A stretch of DNA of 24,355 nucleotides from Methanosarcina sp. UBA5 (GCF_002505485.1 NZ_DAVG01000077.1:1-24355), one strand, 5' to 3'. Shown: positions 1-8,200, counted from the first letter of the stretch. Notes: generated from the sequence alone by a model not told the origin. Made by a program: numbers and translations.

Positions 1-633
1 CGCATTAAGTTGTAATTAAATCTTATTTTGTTTAAATTACCTGATTCAATCTATATTTATAAGGCACGCAAAGAATCAGTGATAAAAGAAACTAAATACG
101 GTAAGATAAGGGAAACTGGAACGATAAGAAAACAGTACTCTTATTTTTGTTCTTAGCTTTTCCCGTGCGGTTAACAATTTACCTCTTCTTTTACTTTTTC
201 ATTTATCTTTATTTAACTCTTCTGCAATAGGCAACTGAATAAATCATCTAACTCAAAACAAATGTATTTGAGAATTTTCCTAGAATTAGAGCCGATATGT
301 ATATATTTTAAGGGAATAACCTTGTCTATTAGAAGAAGAAATTAAAAAAGAGTTAAATCGGTAATTAAAAAGGATTAAATAAAAAAACTTAAAAAGAGTT
401 AAATAAGGAATTAATAAGCTTACGCACTTCATATACAAAACCAAACACAATAGACGTTATAGCTAAACATGAGTTTAGACGGTTAAAGGTTTAACGCTAT
501 CGATTTCTCGTTTCAGCCGCCTAAGACATAATTAATAAAGAGTTAAATGAGAATCAATAAAAAGTTTATTAGAAAATTAATAGAGAATTGTGTGAAAAAA
601 ATAAAAAAGCTAACTGAGAAAATAAAAAGTTAA
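1..633. other. A+T-rich intergenic region upstream of mprF-like gene
   Basis: No convincing gene is seen here. A BoxA-like stretch (CTATATTTATAAGG, about 50-63) could be a promoter. The motif AAAGAGTTAAAT recurs exactly at 347-358, 393-404 and 537-548, with an inverted copy of its core at 211-221. Looser GTTAAAT variants continue right up to the mprF-like start. The region also holds the compact folded element at 459-500. Such degenerate repeats are common in Methanosarcina spacers. The promoter for the following gene presumably lies within this stretch, but the sequence offers too many TATA-like runs to choose one. Confidence 0.6.
459..500. other. Possible three-way junction / cruciform element
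   Basis: ATAGC at 459-463 pairs with GCTAT at 496-500 and encloses two hairpins almost without spacer: TAAAC(464-468)-ATGA-GTTTA(473-477) and GTTAAA(482-487)-GG-TTTAAC(490-495). Together these form a 42-nt multibranch fold in an otherwise unstructured A+T-rich spacer. It could be a small structured RNA, a 5' leader element of the mprF-like transcript, or a protein-binding cruciform. Base content makes chance folding possible, so confidence is low. Confidence 0.3.
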
Positions 634-3300
634 ATGAAAAAAACGTTGATCTCAATGACAGACAAAGGAAGTATGCGAGAAAAAACCCTTAAAATAGAGA
701 AGCTTGCAGGCTACCTTCTGCCAGTGATTATATTTTCCCTGGCTTTGTGGACCCTGGAAAGACAGATACGTCATTTGCACTCAATGTATGTCTTCAAGAG
801 TATTACCAGCATTCCACTGAGCCATATAGAGCTTGCATTCTTTTTAACTTTCTTGAGTTATCTTGCTTTAACAGGTTATGATTACCTGGCAGTTCGTCAC
901 ATTAATCACCCCATGCCTTATAGGCAGACTGCCAGGGCCTCTTTTATCAGCACGTCCATAAGTTATAGTGTTGGTTTTAACATCCTGACAGGAAGTTCCC
1001 TGAGATACAGGTTGTACTCAAGAAACGGACTGAATTTACGCCAGATCTGGGAAATTATAATTTTTTGCATTCTCACCTTCTGGATTGGATTTTGCTTTGT
1101 CGGAGGCTTGCTCTTCACATTTTATCCTGTGAAGTTGTCGGATTACGTGCCCGAGATTCCTGTCCCGTTAAACATTGTCGGAATTCTATTACTGCTGGGC
1201 GTTGCTGTTTATTTCATTTTCTCGTTCAGGAGATTGAACTTCAGGGCAAAAGGGTACCAGATCAGGGTCCCTGAACCGAAAATAGCGTTCTTGCAGCTTG
1301 GCTTATCATCAGTAGATTACCTGCTTTCGGGAAGTATTATCTATTTCCTTTTGCCTTCAAATCCACATCTTACCCTGCTTCATGTCCTTGTGTTCTTTGC
1401 ACTTGCGCAGATTATAGGGCTGATAAGTACTGTTCCGGGCGGGCTAGGGGTTTTTGAAACCCTGATGTTGTTTATGCTGGAACCGTATTTCGGTACTGTC
1501 GATATAATTAGACCGCTTCTCCTTTTCAGGACAATTTACTATTTCGTGCCTTTTCTATTTGGGTTGCTGGCTCTCATATTCTATGAATATCAAGAAAGAG
1601 ATGAATTCCTGAGGAAAATTGAGAAAGCTACGTATTCAAGCCTATTCGAACTAACACCTCAGGTGTTTTCAATTCTTGTTTTCCTTGGAGGAGTTTCCCT
1701 CCTCCTTTCCGGAGCTCTGCCTTCAGATCCAAGGTACCTGCACAACCTCAATTACATTATTCCTCTTCCCTTAATCGAAGCCTCCAGGCTTTTTGGAAGC
1801 ATTATGGGGGTATTACTCCTGCTCCTAGCAAACGGTCTCTGGAAAAGAATTGATGGAGCCTATATTCTTTCTCTTGCCGTACTTTTGATGGGCGGGATTT
1901 TTGCCCTCCTGAAAGATTTTGATTACCATGAAGCTGCAGTTCTTTTTATTCTGTTTTTCTTTTTGCTTCCCTGCAGGAAATATTTTTACAGAAAGTCTTC
2001 GCTTATGCATCAGTCTTTTAGTAGGAGTAATATAATTGCAATAACCCTGGTCTTCGTAAGCTTCGTATGGCTTGGATTTTTTTCATACCGTAAAGTGGAA
2101 TATTCAAATGAACTCTGGTGGCAGTTCGGAATTAATTCCCAGGCCTCCAGCTTTTTAAGGGCTACAGTCGGAGCTTTCATGCTGCTTCTTGTTTTTGGAA
2201 TGGCAAAAATGCTGAGCCCCTTTTCCAGGGACATTGACATGCCAGGGACAGAGGATATGGAGCTTGCAAAAAGAATTATTAACCAGAGTCAGGAAACGGC
2301 TGGAAACCTGGTGTTTACCGGGGACAAATACCTGCTTTTCGATGATCAAAAGCAGGCTTTCTTGATGTACGGAGTTTCCGGAAAAACTTGGGTTGCAATG
2401 GGAGATATCGTTGGAACCAGCAGTCAAGCAAAAGAGCTGATCTGGGACTTTTATGAAACGAGCAAGCTACACCAGGGCAGGGCTGCTTTCTATGAGGTGA
2501 GCGAAAAATACATTCCGGTTTATCTTGACCTTGGACTGACCCTTATAAAAATCGGAGAAGAGGCGAAAGTTTCCCTTGAGGCTTTTACCCTAGAAGGAAG
2601 TGCAAGCAAAGATTTCCGTTATACCATAAGGAATGTGGAGAAAAGAGGATACTGGTTTGAAATTGTCTCTGAAGAAGCAGTTCCTGGCCTTATGCCCGAA
2701 TTCAAACGGATTTCGGATGCCTGGCTGCAAATGAAAGCCGGAAAAGAAAAGCGATTTTCAATTGGCTTTTTTGACGGGAAATACCTGAGCAATTTTCCGA
2801 TTGCCCTTGTAAGAAACGAAACCGAGATCGTTGCTTTTGCAAACATCTGGAAAGGCGCGGATAATGAAGAAATCAGTGTTGACCTGATGCGCCATAGCCC
2901 CGATGCCCCGGACAGGACAATGGAATATCTTTTTGTCAAGCTCATGCTCTGGGGAAAAGAAAAAGGATACAAACGTTTTTCGCTTGGAATGGCTCCCCTT
3001 TCAGGGCTTGAAACGCGGCAGTTTGCACCGGTCTGGCACAAAATCGGATCTTTAATTTTTACCCATGGAGAACACTTTTATAATTATAAAGGACTACGGG
3101 ATTTTAAAGAGAAATTCAACCCTGTCTGGAGCCCGAGATATATTGCTCTTCCCAAAGGGTTCAAACAGGGTCTTGTCTTGAAAGATATTGCAGCACTGAT
3201 CTCAGGAGGAGTGAAAGGGATTTTCTCAAAAGGAAATAAACGAGCAGCAAGCCACATAGGGTATCAGGCTCCAGAAAAGCTGTCTGAAGAACTTACCTGA
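634..3300 (+). CDS. mprF: MprF-like bifunctional phosphatidylglycerol aminoacyltransferase/flippase
   Basis: The 888-aa membrane protein has the two-part MprF architecture. The N-terminal half (about residues 20-560) holds many hydrophobic helices with flippase-family signatures, including the GFNILTGSSLRYRLYS region (about 114-129) and STVPGGLGVFE (about 265-275). The C-terminal cytosolic half (about 570-860) is a DUF2156/GNAT-like catalytic domain ending in the hallmark YKGLRDFKEKFNPVW followed by SPRYIALP. In bacteria MprF transfers an amino acid from aminoacyl-tRNA to phosphatidylglycerol and flips the product; the archaeal substrate is unknown and could be an archaeal phosphoglycerol lipid. 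Length is close to bacterial MprF (about 840-890). The start is uncertain: 634 has no clear ribosome-binding site, and an in-frame ATG at 673 follows AAAGGA. The gene is monocistronic, with a long repeat-rich upstream region. Probable ancient acquisition from bacteria. Confidence 0.85.
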   Translation: MKKTLISMTDKGSMREKTLKIEKLAGYLLPVIIFSLALWTLERQIRHLHSMYVFKSITSIPLSHIELAFFLTFLSYLALTGYDYLAVRHINHPMPYRQTARASFISTSISYSVGFNILTGSSLRYRLYSRNGLNLRQIWEIIIFCILTFWIGFCFVGGLLFTFYPVKLSDYVPEIPVPLNIVGILLLLGVAVYFIFSFRRLNFRAKGYQIRVPEPKIAFLQLGLSSVDYLLSGSIIYFLLPSNPHLTLLHVLVFFALAQIIGLISTVPGGLGVFETLMLFMLEPYFGTVDIIRPLLLFRTIYYFVPFLFGLLALIFYEYQERDEFLRKIEKATYSSLFELTPQVFSILVFLGGVSLLLSGALPSDPRYLHNLNYIIPLPLIEASRLFGSIMGVLLLLLANGLWKRIDGAYILSLAVLLMGGIFALLKDFDYHEAAVLFILFFFLLPCRKYFYRKSSLMHQSFSRSNIIAITLVFVSFVWLGFFSYRKVEYSNELWWQFGINSQASSFLRATVGAFMLLLVFGMAKMLSPFSRDIDMPGTEDMELAKRIINQSQETAGNLVFTGDKYLLFDDQKQAFLMYGVSGKTWVAMGDIVGTSSQAKELIWDFYETSKLHQGRAAFYEVSEKYIPVYLDLGLTLIKIGEEAKVSLEAFTLEGSASKDFRYTIRNVEKRGYWFEIVSEEAVPGLMPEFKRISDAWLQMKAGKEKRFSIGFFDGKYLSNFPIALVRNETEIVAFANIWKGADNEEISVDLMRHSPDAPDRTMEYLFVKLMLWGKEKGYKRFSLGMAPLSGLETRQFAPVWHKIGSLIFTHGEHFYNYKGLRDFKEKFNPVWSPRYIALPKGFKQGLVLKDIAALISGGVKGIFSKGNKRAASHIGYQAPEKLSEELT

Positions 3301-3357
3301 GTCTTCTGCCGACTGAATGGCTGAATAGTGGTATAATCTTTGAATGATTTTTAAAAG

Positions 3358-4033
3358 TTATCTAGAATTAAAAAAATCAAATTCCTTTATGGCAGCCAGA
3401 TATTCTCTATTCCCGAGCATTTCCTCTTTTTTCTGCACAAACGGTCCATTTGCCATTCCTTCTCCAAACCTCTCTAATAAAGACTGAATTCTTTCTTCAT
3501 CACCTCATAGTGAAATTGAAGCGCTACAACCCTGACATTATAGATAAATCCCTGATTCTTACAGCCCTCACTTTCAAAAAACTGAACTGTCCCTGCCAGC
3601 AGGTCAAAAGTTCCGCCGTGCCAGTGAAAAACAATGATCTCGTCCGGCAAGACCTTTAAGAAATTCCAGTTTATTCTTGTTCCCGGACGCCTTTATCGGA
3701 AACCAGCCCATTTCCATGTGACTCTTTTTATAAAAGCGAGCCCCGAGGATGTCGGCAAGCAACTGAGTGCCAAGGTAGATCCTCAGTATCGTTTTTCCTG
3801 CTTCGATCGCCTGCTTGATAAAAGCTTTTTCTTCTTTTAGCCAGGGATTTTCGTTATAACCATAAACTCCTATCGGCCCGCCCATGATGATAAGAAGGTT
3901 AAAGGAATCAAGTTTGGGAGGATTTCGTTTCGTAAAAACGGGTTGATTCAAACCCGTAGCTTTTAGTTTTTGCGTATTCTTCAATGGTGTCGAGAGTGTT
4001 TGTAGAGGAGTGCTGGAGGACGTGGATTTTTAT
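3358..4033 (-). pseudogene. Class-I glutamine amidotransferase (GMP-synthase-like), decayed
   Basis: Reading the minus strand across frames recovers an almost full-length type-1 glutamine amidotransferase. The N-terminus is IKIHVLQHSSTNTLDTIEEY (from 4033), the middle NLLIIMGGPIGVYGYNENPW and LGTQLLADILGARFYKK, then, after frameshifts, FHWHGGTFDLLAG, VVALQFHYEV and finally MANGPFVQKKEEMLG with a stop at 3358. It is broken in several ways. The expected initiator ATG is ATA. The nucleophile-elbow motif (normally G-x-C-x-G) reads RIYLG, so the catalytic Cys is lost. At least three frame changes are needed. No single reading frame exceeds 126 aa. The family hydrolyses glutamine or gamma-glutamyl amides; the original substrate cannot be told. 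It lies convergent to the mprF-like gene. Confidence 0.85.
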
Positions 4034-4135
4034 AAGAGATCCGTTATATTTTTTCAACTTAATATTTACACTTAATTCATTCAAAACTTTACTGAGCGTC
4101 CGACTTTTGCATTTATTTCCTTTTAATCGAAGACG

Positions 4136-4163
4136 GTCCGTTCCACCCGCGTCGGGTGCGGAC
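4136..4163. other. GC-rich hairpin
   Basis: GTCCG (4136-4140) pairs with CGGAC (4159-4163), and CACCCG (4144-4149) pairs with CGGGTG (4153-4158), with a CGT loop and a three-base bulge. It stands out in an A+T-rich gap between the decayed amidotransferase and the small membrane protein. A run of A follows on the plus strand, i.e. a T run precedes it on minus, so it does not look like a classical terminator for either neighbour. A second GC hairpin with similar flank wording (GGTTCCAGCCGCGT) is at 4749-4764. Confidence 0.35.
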
Positions 4164-4293
4164 AAAAATCTCGTATCCCTTTTAATTTTCTGCACCTCGT
4201 GAGAAGTTTAAAACCCATCAGAAAAATTCAGAGGGTATTCTGCCGGAATAAACTTATTTATATTTCAGAGTGCAGTTATAAAGCTGATCAAGA

Positions 4294-4533
4294 ATGAAGT
4301 TTGACACTATAATACGCAGTTTTTTGATAGCAGTTTTAGTATCACTTATAGCATTATTTACAGAGGCAGCTTACTACGGACTACGTATTGGGAACAACTA
4401 TGCTCTCACTGCTGCTTTTGTCAATAACTATTCAGATTTAAGCAGCTCCGCAAACATAACATTCCTTGCTGTAATATTTGTCTTAACACTTTTGATAGCC
4501 TTAAGTAAGATCTCTAAAAAAGAAAGAATATAA
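4294..4533 (+). CDS. Small two-helix membrane protein, unknown function
   Basis: A 79-aa protein that I do not recognise. It has a hydrophobic helix at about residues 8-28 (FLIAVLVSLIALFTEAAYYG) and a second at about 54-71 (ITFLAVIFVLTLLIAL), joined by a polar loop of about 25 residues, and ends in a basic tail (SKISKKERI). This layout fits a small integral membrane protein with both ends in the cytoplasm. A BoxA-like ATTTATATTTC lies about 35 bases before the start. The ribosome-binding site is weak. Reading-frame composition looks protein-like and the gene stands alone, but without a homologue I cannot exclude a chance ORF. Confidence 0.5.
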   Translation: MKFDTIIRSFLIAVLVSLIALFTEAAYYGLRIGNNYALTAAFVNNYSDLSSSANITFLAVIFVLTLLIALSKISKKERI

Positions 4534-4904
4534 AAAAGATAAAAAAAATTCGACAATGGATGCGATGGATCAAACCTGAAAAAAGGCTCATTAGCCTTGC
4601 AGGGTCAAATTTAGAATAACGCTTTTTCCCAGTTTTCGGTAAATTGCCAAGAAATTTATTAAATATAAAATTGTTGATATTTTTAATTTCATTTTTGCAG
4701 GGTATCTGATGATTACATTTTTATTTAGTCTAAGGTCACCGGTTCCAGCCGCGTATTTGCGCGGGATAATAACGACGGGAGACTTATTCAGGCTGCTCTG
4801 GAATAGTATAAATCAATTAAAAGAAAGTATCTTCGTTTTCAGCTCAAAAGTGAATTTAAAAATTTTATGGCGGATGGTATTTAGCCTTTCAACCCAGTTT
4901 TCTG
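4534..4904. other. Intergenic region between small membrane protein and metX 3' end
   Basis: No convincing gene is seen. Contents: a hairpin AAGGCT-CATT-AGCCTT at 4583-4598, which may end the preceding gene; a BoxA-like run (ATTTATTAAATATAAA, about 4655-4670); and a GC hairpin CCGCG-TATTTG-CGCGG at 4749-4764. A 67-codon ORF begins at 4709, but its composition and lack of a ribosome-binding site do not support it. Confidence 0.5.
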
Positions 4905-4906
4905 AC

Positions 4907-4961
4907 AGTTAATTGAACCCTCCTGAGTTAACTGAACCTTCCTGAGTTAACTGAACCTTCC
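4907..4961 (-). repeat. Stop-spanning 19-bp tandem repeat at metX 3' end
   Basis: On the minus strand the unit GGAAGGTTCAGTTAACTCA occurs twice exactly (plus-strand 4943-4961 and 4924-4942), followed by a diverged partial third copy (4907-4923). The first copy contains the last codons of metX and its TAA stop (4947-4949), so the repeat duplicates the coding end into the 3' untranslated region. This looks like slipped-strand or local duplication. A comparable stop-spanning duplication occurs at the end of cysK. Confidence 0.85.
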
Positions 4962-6494
4962 AATAAGCGCACTTATGCTTTCACTCGTAACCATACCTAT
5001 AACTCGGTTTTCAGAATCGATCACAGGAAGCGCAGAAATCAAATAATTTTCCATTATTGAAGAGGCGGTCTCGATTTTATCGCCTGAGAATACGTATTTC
5101 ACGTCGCGGGTAATTATCTCATCCAGTTTGTTGATTTTGCAGGCAACGGCTTTTGTAATATCCCAGGAAGTAACTATGCCCTCAAGTTTTCCATCCTCGG
5201 ATATAACAGGCAGATGGTTTACTCTCTTTTTTACCATAAGGGTTGAGGCGTTTTCTATCGTTTCGCTTCTGGAAACCGAATAGAAATTCTGGTACATGAT
5301 ATCGCCTACAAGAATCTGTGAGAGAAAGCCCCTTATAAGGTAGTTGAGCTGTCCTTCTTCAAGTAAAAAAGCGTCATGTCCGTACTGAGACCTGATTTCC
5401 TCGTATTTGGCATCAACCCCGTTTGCAGTAAGCGCAGATACGATTTCCTGAGATTGATAGGGAGGATAGAGCCAGTCTGAGGTTATGGAAATCACAAGGT
5501 ATTTCGCAGTAACTCCGGAAAGACCCTCTATAAGAGAGTCGTTCTTTGAAAGATCAAAGAAATCCACGGCTTTTGTAATATAAAGATAGGAATTGGCATC
5601 AAAACGCTTCGTAAAAGTACTTCCCTGGTGATTCAGATAGCTTTCAACCTGAAAATTTGAGAAACGATCAGGGAAGGTCTCCGAAGAGATTTTCGGCAGA
5701 TCCGGGCCTGCTTTTTCCTGCTGGTCTCTTCCGAACTTCTTTTGCATCGAAGCATCGCTTAAGTATGTAATGTGACCTATCATGCGAGCAAGGGCCAGGC
5801 CCTGTGCAGGGATTTCTTTCCCGTAATAGTTTCCCCCGTTCCATTTCGGGTCATCGGTTATGGCTTTTCGGCCGATTGCCCCGAATGCGATTTGCTGTGG
5901 GGTTGAGGATGCGGTTGTTGCAATTGCAATAGCTTTTTTAACCATTTCAGGGTAGCTGACAGTCCACTGAAGAACCTGCATTCCGCCCATTGAACCGCCT
6001 GCAACTGCAAAAAGCTGTTTTACTCCCAGGTGCTCGACAAGTTTCTTCTGGGCATTTACCATATCCACGATAGTAATTACAGGAAATGAGATACCATAGG
6101 GCTTTCCGGTTTCAGGGTTAATGGAAGATGGGCCTGTAGAACCTTTACAACCCCCGATTATGTTTGAACAAATGATGCAGTATCTTTCCGTGTCAAAGGC
6201 CTTATTCGGGCCGATTACAATGTTCCACCAGCCCGGCTTTTTGTCGCCTGTATGAAACCCGGCAGCGTGGGCATCACCTGTAAGGGCATGGCAGATCAGG
6301 ATAACATTGCTCTTATCCGGGTTCATCTTCCCATACATCTCATACTCTATCCTGACGCGGGAGAGAGTCTTTCCGCTCTCAAGCCTGAAAATCCCGGGGA
6401 TTTCATAGTTCATTGAACGGACTATCCCAAGATTCTGGCCTTTTTTTCCCGAAAAAAAGTTTTTAAAGGAAGGAATCTGGGTTGAAATCTCCAT
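4947..6494 (-). CDS. metX: Homoserine O-acetyltransferase with C-terminal CBS pair
   Basis: A 515-aa protein. Residues about 25-395 form the MetX alpha/beta-hydrolase fold, which transfers an acyl group (acetyl in most members) to homoserine for methionine synthesis. The nucleophile elbow GGSMGGMQ puts the catalytic Ser at 168; Asp340 (SDWLYPP) and His373 (YGHDAF) complete the triad. Residues about 397-515 are two CBS motifs (VKKRVNHLPVISEDGKLEGIV and ENYLISALPVIDSENRVIGMV), a regulatory module that usually binds adenosyl ligands and is absent from ordinary MetX of about 370-380 aa. The start is set by GAGGT nine bases upstream, inside the metY 3' end; the two genes are only two bases apart. 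It acts just before metY, which uses its product. Acetyl versus succinyl specificity cannot be decided here. Confidence 0.92.
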   Translation of the reverse strand: MEISTQIPSFKNFFSGKKGQNLGIVRSMNYEIPGIFRLESGKTLSRVRIEYEMYGKMNPDKSNVILICHALTGDAHAAGFHTGDKKPGWWNIVIGPNKAFDTERYCIICSNIIGGCKGSTGPSSINPETGKPYGISFPVITIVDMVNAQKKLVEHLGVKQLFAVAGGSMGGMQVLQWTVSYPEMVKKAIAIATTASSTPQQIAFGAIGRKAITDDPKWNGGNYYGKEIPAQGLALARMIGHITYLSDASMQKKFGRDQQEKAGPDLPKISSETFPDRFSNFQVESYLNHQGSTFTKRFDANSYLYITKAVDFFDLSKNDSLIEGLSGVTAKYLVISITSDWLYPPYQSQEIVSALTANGVDAKYEEIRSQYGHDAFLLEEGQLNYLIRGFLSQILVGDIMYQNFYSVSRSETIENASTLMVKKRVNHLPVISEDGKLEGIVTSWDITKAVACKINKLDEIITRDVKYVFSGDKIETASSIMENYLISALPVIDSENRVIGMVTSESISALIGRFS

Positions 6495-6496
6495 AC

Positions 6497-7840
6497 TCAG
6501 ACCTCGGAGAGTGCCTGCTCGATATCAAAAATCAGGTCCTTTGCATCCTCAATTCCTATGGAAAGCCTGATAAAGTCTTCGGTTACCCCGCAGGCTGCCT
6601 GCTCTTCCTTTGATAGCTGCTCATGGGTAGTTGAAGCCGGATGGATAACAAGGCTTTTTGCATCCCCGATATTTGCAAGGTGGGAAAAGATCTCAAGCCC
6701 TTCGATAAACTTTTTGCATTCTCTAGTTCCACCCTTGATCCCAAAGCCTATTAGTGCACCATACCCTGATTTAAGGTATTTCTTTGCAAGTTCATGGCTG
6801 CCATGGGATTCAAGCCCAGGATACGAAACCCAGGAAACTTTCGGATGCTTTTCCAGGAATCTGGCAATCTCCAGGGCGTTGTCACAGTGTTTTTTCATTC
6901 TGAGCGGCAGAGTTTCAAGCCCCAGGGTAAACAGGAATGAATTAAAAGGAGAAATGCAGGCCCCGGTATCCCTGATGAACTGCACCCTGGCTTTTGCAAT
7001 AAAAGCAGCCTTCCCAAAGGCTTCCTTATATTTCATGCCGTGATATCCGGGATCAGGCTCACAAATCTCAGGAAACTTTTCAGGATTCCAGCCAAAGTTT
7101 CCAGAGTCGACAATTACCCCTCCTATGGAAGTTCCATGGCCGCCAATGAATTTTGTTGCGGAATATACGACTATATCTACCCCGTGTTCAATTGGCCTAA
7201 AGATCAGGGGAGAAACCGTATTATCCACGACAAGGGGAATTCCTGCGGCATGGGCAATCTCTGCAAGTTTTTCAAAATCAGGAATGTTAAGCCCTGGATT
7301 CCCTATCGATTCTACATAAAAGGCTTTTGTTTTTTCAGAGATCGCATTTTTGAATTCTTCGGGCTTACCAACATCTACGAATTTCACGGTTCTTCCTAGC
7401 TTGGGGAAAGTATAATTGAAAAGCTCGTAGGTTCCTCCGTAAAGCTTATCCCCTGAAACAATCTCGTCTCCGGACCTTGTAAAGGTGAGAAGTGCGGTTG
7501 TAATCGCAGCCATTCCTGATGCTACTGCAAGGGCGCCTATGCCTCCTTCAAGGGCAGCTATCCTTTTCTCAAAGACATCGGTTGTAGGGTTCATAAGGCG
7601 GGTATAAATATTTCCTTCTTTCCTGAGCCCAAAAAGGTCGGCAGCTTCCTCAGCGTCCTTAAATACATACGCTGCGGTCTGATAAATCGGAACTGACCTT
7701 GCTCCTGTAGCCGGATCAGGTCTTGCGCCTGCGTGCACGGCAAGGGTAGAAACTCCAAGGCTCTCAAATTTCTTTTTTGTACAACATTCCTTATTTTCCT
7801 TACACTCTTTTTCATTCAAATTTCTGTTTTCATCCGTCAT
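6497..7840 (-). CDS. metY: O-acetylhomoserine sulfhydrylase (homocysteine synthase)
   Basis: A 447-aa Cys/Met-metabolism PLP enzyme that replaces the acetyl group of O-acetylhomoserine with sulfide to give homocysteine. The PLP lysine is Lys230 in YSATKFIGGHGTSIGG. Other family signatures are LAVHAGARPDPATGARSVPIYQTAAY near the N-terminus, NIYTRLMNPTTDVFEKRIAALEGG, and SLVIHPASTTH near the C-terminus. It carries an unusual Cys/Lys/Glu-rich N-terminal extension of about 24 residues (KECKENKECC), which could bind metal or simply be unstructured. The ribosome-binding site GAGGT precedes the ATG. It is followed two bases later by metX, so the two are surely co-transcribed. A tRNA-Cys with its own operator lies 90 bases upstream on the same strand with no clear terminator between. 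Confidence 0.93.
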   Translation of the reverse strand: MTDENRNLNEKECKENKECCTKKKFESLGVSTLAVHAGARPDPATGARSVPIYQTAAYVFKDAEEAADLFGLRKEGNIYTRLMNPTTDVFEKRIAALEGGIGALAVASGMAAITTALLTFTRSGDEIVSGDKLYGGTYELFNYTFPKLGRTVKFVDVGKPEEFKNAISEKTKAFYVESIGNPGLNIPDFEKLAEIAHAAGIPLVVDNTVSPLIFRPIEHGVDIVVYSATKFIGGHGTSIGGVIVDSGNFGWNPEKFPEICEPDPGYHGMKYKEAFGKAAFIAKARVQFIRDTGACISPFNSFLFTLGLETLPLRMKKHCDNALEIARFLEKHPKVSWVSYPGLESHGSHELAKKYLKSGYGALIGFGIKGGTRECKKFIEGLEIFSHLANIGDAKSLVIHPASTTHEQLSKEEQAACGVTEDFIRLSIGIEDAKDLIFDIEQALSEV

Positions 7841-7930
7841 CTTATCTTACCTCAAGACTAGATTTTTCTGCTATCCCGCCAACTATTTCTCAGCGTCTTT
7901 CTATTCTGTTTCATTTCAACGATTTTGAAG

Positions 7931-8002
7931 AGTCAGGAGTGAGAATCGAACTCACGTATCTCCGGGTTGCAGCCGGAGGCATAGCCTCTCTGCCATCCTG
8001 AC
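7931..8002 (-). tRNA. tRNA-Cys (GCA), A37 variant
   Basis: On the minus strand this is a complete 72-nt cloverleaf. The acceptor stem is GTCAGGA/TCCTGAC, the D arm GCAG...TGC, the anticodon stem TCCGG/CCGGA with loop CTGCAAC (anticodon GCA at 7968-7970), and the T arm GTGAG-TTCGATT-CTCAC, with discriminator U73. CCA is not encoded. U73 and GCA fit tRNA-Cys. Position 37 is A, whereas the second tRNA-Cys in this window has G37. It is preceded by BoxA ATTTATACTA (8061-8070) and the palindromic operator at 8046-8057, and followed 90 bases later by metY on the same strand. Confidence 0.95.
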
Positions 8003-8045
8003 ACCCGCGCTCTTTTTACATATGGTCACGATCACAACCACGTCT

Positions 8046-8070
8046 TCACAATTGTGACGCTAGTATAAAT
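8046..8070 (-). promoter_or_regulatory. tRNA-Cys promoter with palindromic operator (site 1)
   Basis: BoxA on the minus strand is ATTTATACTA (8061-8070). The 12-bp perfect palindrome TCACAATTGTGA lies at 8046-8057, between BoxA and the transcription start predicted near 8038. It shares its core with the sites before iscS, cysK and larE/moaD-like. Its position is right for a repressor blocking transcription of tRNA-Cys and perhaps of metY-metX downstream. A second TATA-like run lies farther upstream at about 8097-8113. Confidence 0.75.
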
Positions 8071-8147
8071 AATTATCGCTAATAATAAGAGAAGCTCAAT
8101 GATATATAAATAAGTATTACGGAGGGTAATAATCAGAGTGCTTTTGT

Positions 8148-8154
8148 AAAAAAA
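8148..8154 (-). terminator. T-run terminator after nadA
   Basis: On the minus strand a run of seven T (ACTTTTTTTAC) lies about 47 bases after the nadA stop. Archaeal transcription commonly ends at such U-rich tracts without a hairpin. It separates nadA from the tRNA-Cys promoter downstream. Confidence 0.5.
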
Positions 8155-8200
8155 GTAATTGAAAAGACTTTGAAGCCCTTTCCCCTTCCCTTTCTCTACC

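Noticed and set aside
2619..3041. 140-codon ORF on minus strand within mprF
   Set aside because: Antisense shadow of the strongly supported mprF frame.
4709..4912. 67-codon ORF on plus strand
   Set aside because: No ribosome-binding site, mixed composition, contains a GC hairpin and ends at the repeat region; no recognisable domain.
8046..8057. Resemblance of the palindrome to the E. coli lac operator half (AATTGTGA)
   Set aside because: Short similarity only; no LacI-type protein is encoded nearby and the arrangement differs.
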